Under the pieces are notes generated by a model. The model saw nothing but the letters and a program-made list of their open reading frames with translations. It did no database searches and was not told the DNA's origin. A program made the position numbers and the translations under genes. This document shows positions 46,058-56,679 of a stretch of 64,000 bases of DNA, piece after piece. Each line of letters begins with the position of its first letter. Position 1 is the first letter of the stretch. Origin of the DNA: Bosea sp. AS-1 (GTDB taxonomy: Bacteria > Pseudomonadota > Alphaproteobacteria > Rhizobiales > Beijerinckiaceae). The stretch lies in the NCBI RefSeq assembly GCF_002220095.1, contig NZ_CP022372.1:5148501-5212500 (forward strand), given 5' to 3'.

Positions 46058-46861
46058 GTGAATATCCTCAAGCATATCAAGATCGCCGGCCTGGCTCTCG
46101 CGCTGGGCGCCGGCATGCTCGCGGCGAGCCAGGCCTCGGCCCAGACGGTCAGCGACATCGTCAAGCGCGGCAAGGTCAAGGTCGGCGTGCTGATCGGCGC
46201 GCCGCCTTATGGCTCGGTCGACGCGCAGGGCAACGCCATCGGCTATGACGCCGACGTCACCGCGCTGGTCGGCAAGTATCTCGGCGTTCCCGTCGAGGTC
46301 GTGCAGCTCACCCCGCCGTCGCGCATTCCGGCGCTGGAAGCCGGCAAGGTCGACTTCCTGGTCGCGACGCTGGCCCCGACGCCGGAGCGCGCCAAGGCGG
46401 TGATGTTCACCATCCCCTACAGCGCCTTCCAGACCGGCATCTACGCCAAGAAGAACACCCCGATCAAAACCTGGGAAGACCTGCGCAACCGCACCGTCGG
46501 CGTGAACCGTGGCTCGAGCGTCGAGCGCGAATTCACCAACCGCGAGAAGGAGCTCAACCTCAAGATCCTGCGCTTCGAAGACGACGCCACCACGATGCAG
46601 GCGCTGTTCTCCGGCCAGGTCGAGGCCATCGCGGGGCCGGACGCCCAGGCCAACGCCGCGATCAAGGCGCGCGGCGAGACCGAGACCGAGCTCAAGTTCT
46701 TCTTCGGCATGCAGCCGAACTCGATGACCGTCCGCAAGGACGCCTACGAGCTGAAGCAGTGGCTCAACAACCTGATCTACTACATCAAGCAGAACGGCGA
46801 GCTGAACGCGATCTCGGAGAAGTGGGTCGGCGGTCCGCTGCCGCAGCTCCCGACGTTCTGA
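46058..46861 (+). CDS. ABC transporter substrate-binding protein, polar amino acid family
   Basis: 267 residues with a Sec signal peptide cleaved about Ala28-Gln29 (ASQASA|QT). The SBP family 3 fold is clear from VKVGVLIGAPPYGSVDAQGNAIGYDADVTALVGKYL and VDFLVATLAPTPERAKAVMFTIPY. It binds the substrate in the periplasm and delivers it to the permeases encoded downstream. GTG 46058 follows GGGAG. The ligand could be an amino acid or another small zwitterion or acid; the enzyme genes around it hint at a 2-hydroxy or sugar acid. Confidence 0.9.
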   Translation: MNILKHIKIAGLALALGAGMLAASQASAQTVSDIVKRGKVKVGVLIGAPPYGSVDAQGNAIGYDADVTALVGKYLGVPVEVVQLTPPSRIPALEAGKVDFLVATLAPTPERAKAVMFTIPYSAFQTGIYAKKNTPIKTWEDLRNRTVGVNRGSSVEREFTNREKELNLKILRFEDDATTMQALFSGQVEAIAGPDAQANAAIKARGETETELKFFFGMQPNSMTVRKDAYELKQWLNNLIYYIKQNGELNAISEKWVGGPLPQLPTF

Positions 46862-46891
46862 TCATCCACCTTCCGATCTGACCACCGAATG

Positions 46892-46913
46892 CCGGCGGGG
46901 CTTGCCCCGCCGG
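46892..46913 (+). promoter_or_regulatory. Intercistronic stem-loop after the binding-protein gene
   Basis: CCGGCGGGGC and GCCCCGCCGG form a perfect 10-bp stem with a TT loop, 30 bases after the stop of the binding-protein gene and 29 bases before the first permease. There is no T run. Such hairpins commonly stabilise the upstream mRNA so that more binding protein than permease is made. Confidence 0.65.
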
Positions 46914-46941
46914 TCCCGGCGCCCTGCCAGATAGGAGATCC

Positions 46942-47643
46942 ATGCCCATCCAATTCCAATTCGAACCGGTCTTCGCGGAATCGGACCGGATCATCCACGG
47001 CGTCCTGCTGACGCTCGGGCTCTCCTTCGGCGCGATCGTGCTGGGGCTCATCCTCGCCGTGCTGCTCGTCGCGGCCAAGAGCCTGTTCGGCAAATGGGTC
47101 GGGCTGCTCGTCGACTGCTATGTCGAACTGATGCGCAATACGCCCTTCCTGGTGCAGCTCTTCATGATGTTCTTCGGGCTGCCGCTGATCGGCATCCGCC
47201 TGCCCGGCACGGAAGCCGCGCTGCTCGCCATGACGCTCAACCTCGGCGCCTATGCCACCGAGATCATCCGCGCCGGCGTCGACTCCATTCACCGTTCGCA
47301 GCTCGAAGCTGGCCTGTCGCTGGCCATGACCAAGCGCCAGGTCTTCCAGCATGTCGTGCTGATGCCTGCCCTCGCCCGCGTCTGGCCGGCGCTCTCCTCG
47401 CAATTCGTGCTGATGCTGCTTGCCTCCTCGATCTGCTCGTTCATCGCCGTTCCCGAGCTCTCGGGCACGGCGGCGATCATCGAGCAGAACACCTTCCGCA
47501 GCTTCGAGACCTATATCGTCGTCACCATCATCTACCTGGTGCTGGCGCTGACCTTGAAGGTCGGGCTCAACTGGCTCGGACGGGCGATCTTCCCGCGTGT
47601 CTCCAGCGTCGACCGGCTCGACGCCAAGGCGGAGGCCGCCTGA
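46942..47643 (+). CDS. ABC transporter permease 1 (HisM/HisQ type)
   Basis: 233 residues, about five transmembrane helices. It has the amino acid ABC permease core VELMRNTPFLVQLFMMFFGLPL and the EAA loop SIHRSQLEAGLSLAMTKRQVFQHVVLMPALARVWPAL that contacts the ATPase. AGGAG precedes the start. Its stop overlaps the second permease start (TGATG), so the two form a coupled heterodimer. Confidence 0.9.
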   Translation: MPIQFQFEPVFAESDRIIHGVLLTLGLSFGAIVLGLILAVLLVAAKSLFGKWVGLLVDCYVELMRNTPFLVQLFMMFFGLPLIGIRLPGTEAALLAMTLNLGAYATEIIRAGVDSIHRSQLEAGLSLAMTKRQVFQHVVLMPALARVWPALSSQFVLMLLASSICSFIAVPELSGTAAIIEQNTFRSFETYIVVTIIYLVLALTLKVGLNWLGRAIFPRVSSVDRLDAKAEAA

Positions 47644-48296
47644 TGACGACCTTCGGTTGGCCCGAGGCCCTCTTTCTCTTCCGCGCCGCCGGCTGGACGC
47701 TCCTGCTGACGGCCATCGCCTTCCTGATCGGCAGCCTGCTCGGCGGCGTCTTTGCGATCATGCGCCTGTCGCGGATCAAGCTGCTGCGCCGGATCGCGGC
47801 GACCTACATCCTCGTCATCCAGTCCATTCCCGTGCTCATGGTGCTGTTCATGAGCTATTACGGGCTGTCGCTGTTCGGCGTCGAGCTGCCGCCCTTCCTC
47901 GCGGCGGCCGCCTCGCTCGCGATCTATGTCAGCGCCTATCTCGCCGAGATCTGGCGCGGTTCGATCGAATCCGTGCCGTTCCAGCAATGGGAGGCCTCGG
48001 CCTCGCTGGCCCACTCGCCGGCGCAGACCTATCGCCACGTCATCCTGCCGCAGGCGATCCGCATCTCGCTGCCGCCGACGGTCGGCTTCCTCGTCCAGCT
48101 CGTGAAGAACACCTCGATCGTCTCGGTCGTCGGCTTTGTCGAGCTCGCGCGCGCCGGCCAGCTCGTCAACAACGCGACCTTCGATTCCTTCCGGGTCTTC
48201 GGGCTCGTCGCGTTGATCTACTTCGCGATCTGCTTCCCCCTCTCCCGGCTCAGCCGCCATCTCGAAAAGGTGATGAATGCCAGCCGTCCTCATTGA
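47643..48296 (+). CDS. ABC transporter permease 2 (HisM/HisQ type)
   Basis: 217 residues with five predicted helices. The conserved regions are YILVIQSIPVLMVLFMSYYGL and the EAA loop SVPFQQWEASASLAHSPAQTYRHVILPQAIRISLPP. ATG 47643 shares a base with the preceding stop codon. The 3' end overlaps the ATPase gene by 20 bp. Partner of permease 1 in the inner-membrane channel. Confidence 0.9.
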   Translation: MTTFGWPEALFLFRAAGWTLLLTAIAFLIGSLLGGVFAIMRLSRIKLLRRIAATYILVIQSIPVLMVLFMSYYGLSLFGVELPPFLAAAASLAIYVSAYLAEIWRGSIESVPFQQWEASASLAHSPAQTYRHVILPQAIRISLPPTVGFLVQLVKNTSIVSVVGFVELARAGQLVNNATFDSFRVFGLVALIYFAICFPLSRLSRHLEKVMNASRPH

Positions 48297-49008
48297 AGAC
48301 GTCCATAAGAGCTACGGCAAGCTGGAGGTGCTGAAAGGCGTCTCCCTCTCGGTCGAGACCGGGCAGGTCGTGGCGCTCATCGGCCGCTCGGGCTCCGGCA
48401 AGTCCACCATGCTGCGCTGCATCAACGGGCTGGAGGCCTTCCAGTCCGGCCGCATCGAGGTTGCCGGCCATGTCGTCGACCAGGATCCGAAGCGCCTGCG
48501 CGATCTGCGCAAGGATGTCGGCATCGTCTTCCAGAGCTACAATTTGTTCCCGCACCTCACGGTGGGGCAGAACATCATGCTCTCGCCGCGTATCACCAAG
48601 AACGTGCCGCAGGCCGAGGCGCTGGCGCTCGCCAAGGAGGTGCTGGCGCAGGTCGGCCTCTCCGACAAGTTCGACAGCTATCCCGACAATCTCTCTGGCG
48701 GCCAGCAGCAGCGTGTCGCCATCGCCCGCTCGCTGGCGATGAAGCCCAAGGTGATGCTGTTCGACGAGGTGACCTCGGCGCTCGACCCGGAGCTGACCGG
48801 CGAAGTGCTGCTGGTCATGGAAAAGCTCGCCAAGGGCGGCATGACCATGATCCTGGTAACGCATGAGATGAACTTCGCGCGCAATGTCGCGAACACCACC
48901 ATCTTCATGCACCAGGGCAAGATCTGGGAGCAGGGCCCCTCGAAGGAGCTCTTCGCCAATCCGCAGACTCCGGAGCTGCAGGGCTTCGTCAAAGCCGGCG
49001 CGCACTGA
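48277..49008 (+). CDS. ABC transporter ATP-binding protein (GlnQ/HisP type)
   Basis: 243 residues. Walker A GRSGSGKST (36-44), Q-loop FQSYNLFPHLT, signature LSGGQQQRVAIA, Walker B VMLFDEVTSALDP and the H-loop VTHEM are all intact. It energises uptake through the two permeases. It completes the gntR - dehydrogenase - SBP - permease - permease - ATPase operon; a short gap separates it from a convergent gene. Confidence 0.93.
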   Translation: MPAVLIEDVHKSYGKLEVLKGVSLSVETGQVVALIGRSGSGKSTMLRCINGLEAFQSGRIEVAGHVVDQDPKRLRDLRKDVGIVFQSYNLFPHLTVGQNIMLSPRITKNVPQAEALALAKEVLAQVGLSDKFDSYPDNLSGGQQQRVAIARSLAMKPKVMLFDEVTSALDPELTGEVLLVMEKLAKGGMTMILVTHEMNFARNVANTTIFMHQGKIWEQGPSKELFANPQTPELQGFVKAGAH

Positions 49009-49024
49009 GCGGCCGGCGAACGCG

Positions 49025-49405
49025 TCAGGCCGGTTCGACCGGCCGCCAGGCCGTGGCCGTATCGTAGAAGAAGCGTTCTTCCGCGATGCGGTCGCCGCGC
49101 CAGCGCTGGATCGCGAGCTCGTCGAGCCGGCGCGTGACGCCGTCCTTGCCAATGGCGTCGAAGGTCCAGTGCACGACGACCCGGTCGCCATCGACCAGCA
49201 CGGCGTGCGGCGGATGCGTGTGCATCCGTTCGAGGCGCGCCAATGTCCGTGCCTCACGCTCCATCAGCAGGTCCCGGCCGCGCCGCGGCTCGGCCATGTT
49301 CTCCTGCATGGAGGCGTCTTCCCAGTAGAAGTCGCGGATCGCGGCGACATGATCGCCTCCGACGACGGCCGCAACGAAATCCTCGACTCGCGAACGTTCA
49401 GGCAT
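49025..49405 (-). CDS. SnoaL/NTF2-like protein
   Basis: 126-residue cone-shaped NTF2-like fold: SRVEDFVAAVVGGDHVAAIRDFYWEDASMQENMAEPRRGRDLL, then a beta-sheet with VLVDGDRVVVHWTFDAIGKDG. Members range from polyketide cyclases to isomerases and scaffold proteins; the function here is unknown. GGAGAA precedes ATG 49405. It is divergent from a MocR regulator across 113 bases with a palindrome, so it is the likely regulated gene. Confidence 0.78.
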   Translation of the reverse strand: MPERSRVEDFVAAVVGGDHVAAIRDFYWEDASMQENMAEPRRGRDLLMEREARTLARLERMHTHPPHAVLVDGDRVVVHWTFDAIGKDGVTRRLDELAIQRWRGDRIAEERFFYDTATAWRPVEPA

Positions 49406-49480
49406 GGCTGTTCTCCAGAGAGACGTCACTTCTCGCAAGGGCTCAGCACTGGCTTGTCAGCAGCGACTGCGTTATCGACG

Positions 49481-49502
49481 CATACAATAGCCGGAATGTA
49501 TG
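49481..49502. promoter_or_regulatory. Candidate MocR operator
   Basis: CATACA (49481-49486) and TGTATG (49497-49502) form an inverted repeat separated by 10 bases, ending 16 bases before the MocR start and lying between the two divergent genes. MocR proteins bind repeats in such shared regions. Confidence 0.5.
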
Positions 49503-49518
49503 GCATGAGGGATCAGCC

Positions 49519-50889
49519 ATGGCGCGAGCCGCGACGATGCCGCCCTGGGTCGACGAGCTCGACCCTGCCGCCGGGCCGCGCTACCTGCAGATCGTCGGGC
49601 TGATCGAGCGGGCGGTCTCGGACGGACGTCTGCGGCCAGGCGACCGCTTGCCGCCACAGCGAAAGCTGGCCGAACTCCTCGACGTCGACCTCACCACCGT
49701 GACCCGCGCCTTCGGCGAAGCGCGCGAGCGCGGGCTGCTCGATGCGGTGACGGGGCGGGGCTCCTTCATCTCGACCCGGCAGGAGGAGCCCGGTCCGCCA
49801 CTCGATCTCAGCATGACGATCCCACCAGCACCGAAGGGCCTGCGGCTGGGAGAGCTGATGGAGCGGGGAATCGCCGAGCTGCTGAGGCGCAGCGACGCCG
49901 ACCAGCTGATGAACTACCATGCCGGCGGCGGTTCGCTGGCAGAGCGGGCGGCCGGCGCAGCCTGGCTCGCGCCACTGCTCGGCCCCTTGTCGCCGCAGCG
50001 GATTCTGCTGGCGCCCGGCGCCCAGAGCGCCCTGACGGCCCTTTTCCAGATGCTGGCCGCGCCCGGCGACACCGTCCTGATGGAGCCGCTGGCCTATCCC
50101 GGCCAGATCGACGCGGCACGGCGCCGTGGCCTCGCCATCACGCCGGTGGCGGAGGATGGCGACGGCCCGTTGCCACAGGCCCTGGAGGAAGCCGCCCGCC
50201 GCACCGGTGCCCGGCTGTTCTGCCTGACGCCGACGCTGCACAACCCGACCTGCCGGACGATCCCGATCGGGCGACGGCAGGAGATTGCAGCCTTGGCACG
50301 CAAGCTCGACCTGACCCTGATCGAGGACGATCCCTACAGCCGGCTCGCCGGCGATGCGCCGCCACCCCTCGCCGCTCTGGCGCCGGAGCGGAGCTGGCAT
50401 GTCGCGACGCTGTCGAAGGCGCTGACGCCCGGCCTGCGCACCGCCTTCGTCCTGCTGCCGGAGGGGATGGCGGGCGATGAGTTCGCGGCGGCGCTGCGGG
50501 CCGTGGCGCTGATGCCGGCGCCGCTGATGACGGCGCTCGCCACGCATTGGATCAGGATCGGTGCGGCAGGGGAACTGCTGGACGGGGTGCGGCGCGAGGC
50601 GGCCGAGCGGCAGGCGCTGGCGCGTTCGATCCTGCCCGCCTCGATGCAGGCGCATCCCCATGCGCTGCATCTCTGGCAGCCTCTGCCGCCCTATTGGGAC
50701 AGGCACCGGCTGATCGAGAGCGCGCGGCGGGCGGGGCTCGGCGTGATGGCCTCGGATGCCTTTGCGACCGGAAATCACGCGCCCGACGCGATCCGGGTCG
50801 CGCTCGGCGCCGTGCCGGAGCGCGCGCGCCTCGCCGAGGCGCTGCGGCTGCTTGCCGGGATCATCGCGGAGGAAGGCGCGCCGGCCTGA
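49519..50889 (+). CDS. MocR-type regulator (GntR HTH fused to class I aminotransferase fold)
   Basis: 456 residues. The N-terminal GntR winged helix (GPRYLQIVGLIERAVSDGRLRPGDRLPPQRKLAELLDVDLTTVTRAF) is followed by an aminotransferase-like domain with LFCLTPTLHNPTCRTI and the PLP-binding Lys300 in VATLSKALTPGLRTAF. MocR regulators use PLP and an amino-compound effector to control nearby genes, such as PdxR and GabR. No vitamin B6 or GABA gene is adjacent; the divergent SnoaL-like gene is the obvious target. ATG 49519 is used because it gives the usual N-terminus. Confidence 0.9.
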   Translation: MARAATMPPWVDELDPAAGPRYLQIVGLIERAVSDGRLRPGDRLPPQRKLAELLDVDLTTVTRAFGEARERGLLDAVTGRGSFISTRQEEPGPPLDLSMTIPPAPKGLRLGELMERGIAELLRRSDADQLMNYHAGGGSLAERAAGAAWLAPLLGPLSPQRILLAPGAQSALTALFQMLAAPGDTVLMEPLAYPGQIDAARRRGLAITPVAEDGDGPLPQALEEAARRTGARLFCLTPTLHNPTCRTIPIGRRQEIAALARKLDLTLIEDDPYSRLAGDAPPPLAALAPERSWHVATLSKALTPGLRTAFVLLPEGMAGDEFAAALRAVALMPAPLMTALATHWIRIGAAGELLDGVRREAAERQALARSILPASMQAHPHALHLWQPLPPYWDRHRLIESARRAGLGVMASDAFATGNHAPDAIRVALGAVPERARLAEALRLLAGIIAEEGAPA

Positions 50890-50907
50890 ATCGGACCGGC
50901 GGCGTCG

Positions 50908-51312
50908 TCAGGCGGCTGGGCTGTCCTTCGGCACGGCAGGACGCGCGAGGCGCCCTTCCTCAGCCTTGTGGAAGAACTGCGAGGCGACCAGCCAGCCCTT
51001 CAGGGGCTGCAAGGGTGGAATGCAGGTCAGCAGGATCAAGGGCAGCGTCGTGACCAGATGCACCCAGGTCGGCGGGTTGTAGGTCAGCTCGAGCCAGAGC
51101 GGGAAGGCCGCAGCCGGGATGCAGACGAACATCATCACGAAGAAGGCCGGGCCGTCGGCCGGATCGGCGAAGGAATAGTCGAGCCCGCAGGCCTCGCATT
51201 TCGGCTTCAGCTTGAGGAAGCTCTCGAACATCTTGCCCTGCCCGCAGCGCGGGCAGCGGCCGCGCAGGCCGGTCTGAATCGGAGGAAGCGGCGGCCATTG
51301 CTCGCCAGACAT
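50908..51312 (-). CDS. DUF983 membrane protein with zinc-ribbon
   Basis: 134 residues. Two CxxC pairs, Cys20-Cys23 and Cys39-Cys42 (RCPRCGQGKMFESFLKLKPKCEACGLD), precede two membrane helices (about 56-74 and 84-104). DUF983 is widespread in Proteobacteria, often near cytochrome oxidase assembly genes, but its function is not established and no such genes are nearby. A TTGACA -35-like sequence lies upstream on the minus strand (51386-51381). Confidence 0.85.
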   Translation of the reverse strand: MSGEQWPPLPPIQTGLRGRCPRCGQGKMFESFLKLKPKCEACGLDYSFADPADGPAFFVMMFVCIPAAAFPLWLELTYNPPTWVHLVTTLPLILLTCIPPLQPLKGWLVASQFFHKAEEGRLARPAVPKDSPAA

Positions 51313-51435
51313 GGGGGTTCTCCAAGGGACGGCGCCATTGCGTTCGGCGTCGCCCTTCAGATCGTATCAGACAAAGACAATGTCAAGATTGTATGTATCT
51401 TAGCTGGCTGGCTGCGCGGATCGGTCGCGGGCAGC

Positions 51436-52836
51436 TCAGATGTGCAGCGCGTGGCCCAGCGCCTTCATCGCAGCCTCCGGGAAGGCCTCGCCCAACGTCG
51501 GATGGGCGTGGATCGTGCCGGCGATGTCCTGCAGGGTCGCGCCCATCTCGATCGCGAGGCCGAAGGCGGCCGACAACTCCGAGACGCCCTGCCCTACCGC
51601 CTGGATGCCGAGCACGAGATCGCTGCCCGCCTGCGCGACGACCCGCACGAAGCCGGCCTCGCCATGACGGGTCATGGCGCGTCCATTGGCGGCGAAGGGG
51701 AACTGGCCGATCTTCAGCTCATGGCCGGCGCGCTTCGCCTCCTCCGGCGAAAGACCGACCGAGACGATCTCGGGGTCGGTGAAGCAGATCGCCGGGATGC
51801 AGCGCTTGTCCCAGGCGCGCGGCAGGCCGGCAACGATCTCTGCCACCATCTCACCCTGCGCCATGGCGCGATGGGCCAGCATGGGTTCGCCGGTGACGTC
51901 GCCGATGGCGTAGATGCCGCGCATCGCGGTCTCGCAGCGCTCGCCAATGCGGATGAAACGGCCATCCATCTCGAGCACGAGGTTTTCAAGACCGAGGCCA
52001 TCGGTGACGGGCTTGCGGCCGACCGTGACCAGTATCTTGTCGGCCGGCAGGCTGCGTTCCTTGCCGTCCGACGTCTCGATGCGCAGGCCGTCGCCCTTGG
52101 CTGTCAGACCCAGCGCCTTGGCGCCGGTCAGCACCTCGACGCCGAGCGCGGTCAGGCGCTTCGAGACCGGGCCGGTGAGCTCGGCGTCGTAGAGCGGCAG
52201 GATACGGTCCTGCGCCTCGACCACCGTGACCTTGCTGCCCATCCGGGCGAAGGCAGTGCCGAGTTCGAGCCCGATATAGCCGCCGCCGACCACGACGAGC
52301 CGCTTCGGCACTTCGGTCAGCGCCAGCGCTCCGGTCGAGGAGATGATGTTGCCGCCGAAGGGCAGGAAGGGCAGTTCCACCGGCGCGGAGCCCGTGGCGA
52401 TGACGATGGCCTCGGCATGGACCGTCTTCGGCCCGGTCTCGGTCTCGACCACGACGGTCTTGCCGTCGCGGAAGCGGGCACGGCCATGAAGGATCTTGTT
52501 GACCTTGGCCTTGCGCAACAGCCCGGCGACGCCGTTGTTGAGGCGCTGGACGATGCCGTCCTTCCAGGCGACGGCCTGCTTGAGATCGAGCGCCGGCTGG
52601 GAAACCGTCAGGCCGAAAGGCGTCTTGCCGGTGGCGGCCTCGGCCGCCTTCTCGAATTCCTCGGCGACATGGATCATCGCCTTTGAGGGAATGCAGCCGA
52701 CATTGAGGCAAGAACCGCCGAGCTTGGTGCTCTCGACGATAACGGTGTCGAGGCCGAGCTGGCCGGCGCGGATGGCACAGACATAGCCGCCCGGGCCGGC
52801 GCCGATGACGAGGAGCTTGCAGGTGATGTCCGTCAT
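51436..52836 (-). CDS. lpdV: Dihydrolipoyl dehydrogenase (E3) of the branched-chain complex
   Basis: 466-residue flavoprotein disulfide reductase that reoxidises the lipoyl groups of E2 with NAD+. FAD motif VIGAGPGGYVCAIRA, redox-active Cys43-Cys48 in GGSCLNVGCIPSK, the NAD-binding VVGGGYIGLELGTAFARMG and the C-terminal HAHPTLGEAFPE with the catalytic His-Glu pair are all present. It starts 9 bases after the E2 stop on the same strand and is the last gene of the bkd operon. Confidence 0.93.
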   Translation of the reverse strand: MTDITCKLLVIGAGPGGYVCAIRAGQLGLDTVIVESTKLGGSCLNVGCIPSKAMIHVAEEFEKAAEAATGKTPFGLTVSQPALDLKQAVAWKDGIVQRLNNGVAGLLRKAKVNKILHGRARFRDGKTVVVETETGPKTVHAEAIVIATGSAPVELPFLPFGGNIISSTGALALTEVPKRLVVVGGGYIGLELGTAFARMGSKVTVVEAQDRILPLYDAELTGPVSKRLTALGVEVLTGAKALGLTAKGDGLRIETSDGKERSLPADKILVTVGRKPVTDGLGLENLVLEMDGRFIRIGERCETAMRGIYAIGDVTGEPMLAHRAMAQGEMVAEIVAGLPRAWDKRCIPAICFTDPEIVSVGLSPEEAKRAGHELKIGQFPFAANGRAMTRHGEAGFVRVVAQAGSDLVLGIQAVGQGVSELSAAFGLAIEMGATLQDIAGTIHAHPTLGEAFPEAAMKALGHALHI

Positions 52837-52845
52837 GGCGCGCCC

Positions 52846-54171
52846 TCAGATGTCCACGAAGAGCGTGGCCGGGTTCTCCAGCAGCTCCTTCAGCCGCTGC
52901 ACAAAAACGGCGGCATCCCAGCCGTCGATCACGCGGTGGTCGAAGCTGGAGGAGAGGTTCATCATCTTGCGCGGCACGAAGGTGGTGCCGTCCCAGACGG
53001 GCCTGACCACCATCTTGTTGACGCCGACGATGGCGACCTCCGGATAGTTGATCACCGGCGTCGTGGCGATGCCGCCGAGCGCCCCCAGCGAGGTGATGGT
53101 GATCGTCGAGCCGGTCAGCTCGTCGCGGGTCGCGGTGCCGTCGCGGCCGCGCTCGGCGAGGCGGGCGAGCTCGATGCCGCAGCCCCAGAGATCGCGCGCC
53201 TCGGCATGCTTGACGACCGGCACGATCAGGCCGGTCGGCGTCTGCGTGGCGATGCCGATATTGATCGCGGCATGCTGGCGCACGATGCCAGCCTCGTCGT
53301 CATAAAGCGCGTTCAGCGCCGGCTGCTCGGCGAGCGCCTTGACCATGGCACGCATCAGGAAGGGCAGGAGCGTCAGCTTCGGCCGCTCCGGCGTCGGCTT
53401 CTTGTTCAGCGTCGCGCGCAGATCCTCCAGCGGCGAGACGTTGATCTCCTCGACGATCGTGATGTGCGGAATGCGCGACTTCGACAGCGCCATCTTCTCG
53501 GCGATGCGACGACGCAGGCCGACGATTTTGACCTCGGTGATGGCGCTCTGCTCGACGAGCCCGCCACCGCGAGCCGGCTCCGGGCCACGCAGCAGGAAGG
53601 CGTCGATATCCTGATGGGTGATGCGGCCGGCAGGACCCGTACCCTGGACCTGGCGCAGATCGACCCCGGCCTCGCGCGCCTTCAGGCGCACGGCCGGCGA
53701 GGCCAGCGGCTTCTCGCCCGGCGCGCGGCGCTGGGCGGGGGCGGCGCTGGCGCGCGCCGGCATCGGCATGGGCTTCGGCGGCGGAGGCGGAGGCGCGGCC
53801 GGCTTGACGGGAGTGGCCGCGGCGGCCGGCTGCTCTGCCTTGGCCGGGGCCGGCGGCGCGGCTGGTCGTTCGGCCGGGGCTTCTTGTGCGTCCTCGTCCG
53901 CGGCGGATTGCTCTGCCGCGCCGCCCTCCCCCGCAACCTTGAGCTTCACCAGCGCCGAGCCGATCGCGACGGTGTCGCCGACCTCGGCGCCGACCCAGGT
54001 GACCTCGCCCTCGACCGGCGAGGGAATCTCGACCGTCGCCTTGTCGGTCATCACGGCCGCGATCAGGTCGTCCTCGCGGACGATGTCGCCGACCTTGACG
54101 TGCCACTCGACGAGTTCCGCCTCCGCGATGCCCTCGCCGACATCCGGCAGCTTGATGATGCGCTCGCCCAT
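52846..54171 (-). CDS. bkdB: Branched-chain 2-oxoacid dehydrogenase E2 (lipoyl acyltransferase)
   Basis: 441 residues. A lipoyl domain (1-75, lipoyl-lysine Lys44 in MTDKATVEI) is followed by an Ala/Pro-rich flexible linker with a run of prolines, a peripheral-subunit-binding domain (about 158-195, [19 protein letters not shown]), and the catalytic core ending with SFDHRVIDG, whose His is the catalytic residue. It transfers the acyl group formed by E1 to CoA in the breakdown of valine, leucine and isoleucine. ATG 54171 shares one base with the E1-beta stop codon. Confidence 0.95.
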   Translation of the reverse strand: MGERIIKLPDVGEGIAEAELVEWHVKVGDIVREDDLIAAVMTDKATVEIPSPVEGEVTWVGAEVGDTVAIGSALVKLKVAGEGGAAEQSAADEDAQEAPAERPAAPPAPAKAEQPAAAATPVKPAAPPPPPPKPMPMPARASAAPAQRRAPGEKPLASPAVRLKAREAGVDLRQVQGTGPAGRITHQDIDAFLLRGPEPARGGGLVEQSAITEVKIVGLRRRIAEKMALSKSRIPHITIVEEINVSPLEDLRATLNKKPTPERPKLTLLPFLMRAMVKALAEQPALNALYDDEAGIVRQHAAINIGIATQTPTGLIVPVVKHAEARDLWGCGIELARLAERGRDGTATRDELTGSTITITSLGALGGIATTPVINYPEVAIVGVNKMVVRPVWDGTTFVPRKMMNLSSSFDHRVIDGWDAAVFVQRLKELLENPATLFVDI

Positions 54172-55187
54172 CAGCGTGCCTCCATGATGTCGCGCAGCGC
54201 CTGCCCGAGGCGGGCGGGGCCGGGGAAATAGTCCCATTCCTGCGCATGCGGATAGGGCGTGTCCCAGCCGGTGACGCGCATCACCGGCGCCTCCAGATGG
54301 TAGAAGCAGTGCTCCTGCACCAGTGCGGCCAGCTCCCCGCCAAAGCCCGACGTCAGCGTCGCCTCGTGCAGCACGATGCAACGGCCGGTCTTCTCGACCG
54401 AGGCGACGATCGCCTCGAGATCGAGCGGGACGAGGGTGCGCAGGTCAATGACCTCGGCGTCGATGCCGGTGTCCTCGGCCGCGGCCAGCGCGACATGGAC
54501 CATGGTGCCGTAGGCGAGAATGGTGACGGCCGAGCCCTCCCGCCGCGTCACCGCCTTGCCAAGCGGCACGGTGTAATGCCCTTCCGGCACCTCGGAGAGC
54601 TCATGCTTCGACCAGGCCGTGACCGGCCGGTCGTAGTGACCGTCGAAGGGGCCGTTATAGAGCCGCTTCGGTTCCAGGAAGATCACCGGGTCCGGGTCCT
54701 CGATCGCCGAAATCAGCAGGCCCTTGGCATCATAGGGGTTGGAGGGAACGATGGTCTTCAGCCCCGAGACATGGGTGAAGAGCGCTTCCGGGCTCTGGCT
54801 GTGAGTCTGGCCACCGAAGATGCCGCCGCCGGTCGGCATGCGGATCACCATCGGGCAGGTGAAGTCGCCGGCCGAGCGATAGCGCAGGCGAGCCGCCTCC
54901 GAGACGATCTGGTCGTAGGCCGGGTACATGTAGTCGGCGAACTGGATCTCGACGCAGGGCTTCAGCCCGTGGGCCGCCATGCCGATGGCGGTGCCGACGA
55001 TGCCGGATTCGCTGATCGGTGCGTCGAAGCAGCGCGAGACGCCGTATTTCTGCTGCAGCCCGTGGGTGCAGCGAAAGACGCCGCCGAAGAAGCCGACATC
55101 CTCGCCGAAGACCACGACATCGTTATCGCGGTCCATGGAGACGTCCATGGCGGAACGGATCGCCTCGATCATCGTCATCCTGGCCAT
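54171..55187 (-). CDS. bkdA2: Branched-chain 2-oxoacid dehydrogenase E1 beta subunit
   Basis: 338 residues, transketolase-like pyrimidine-binding and C-terminal domains ([46 protein letters not shown]). With E1-alpha it forms the TPP-dependent heterotetramer that decarboxylates branched-chain 2-oxoacids. Only 4 bases separate it from the upstream E1-alpha stop and it overlaps E2 by one base. The sequence is closer to branched-chain than pyruvate E1-beta, in line with the operon partners. Confidence 0.94.
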   Translation of the reverse strand: MARMTMIEAIRSAMDVSMDRDNDVVVFGEDVGFFGGVFRCTHGLQQKYGVSRCFDAPISESGIVGTAIGMAAHGLKPCVEIQFADYMYPAYDQIVSEAARLRYRSAGDFTCPMVIRMPTGGGIFGGQTHSQSPEALFTHVSGLKTIVPSNPYDAKGLLISAIEDPDPVIFLEPKRLYNGPFDGHYDRPVTAWSKHELSEVPEGHYTVPLGKAVTRREGSAVTILAYGTMVHVALAAAEDTGIDAEVIDLRTLVPLDLEAIVASVEKTGRCIVLHEATLTSGFGGELAALVQEHCFYHLEAPVMRVTGWDTPYPHAQEWDYFPGPARLGQALRDIMEAR

Positions 55188-55191
55188 CGCG

Positions 55192-56679
<1,488 letters not shown>

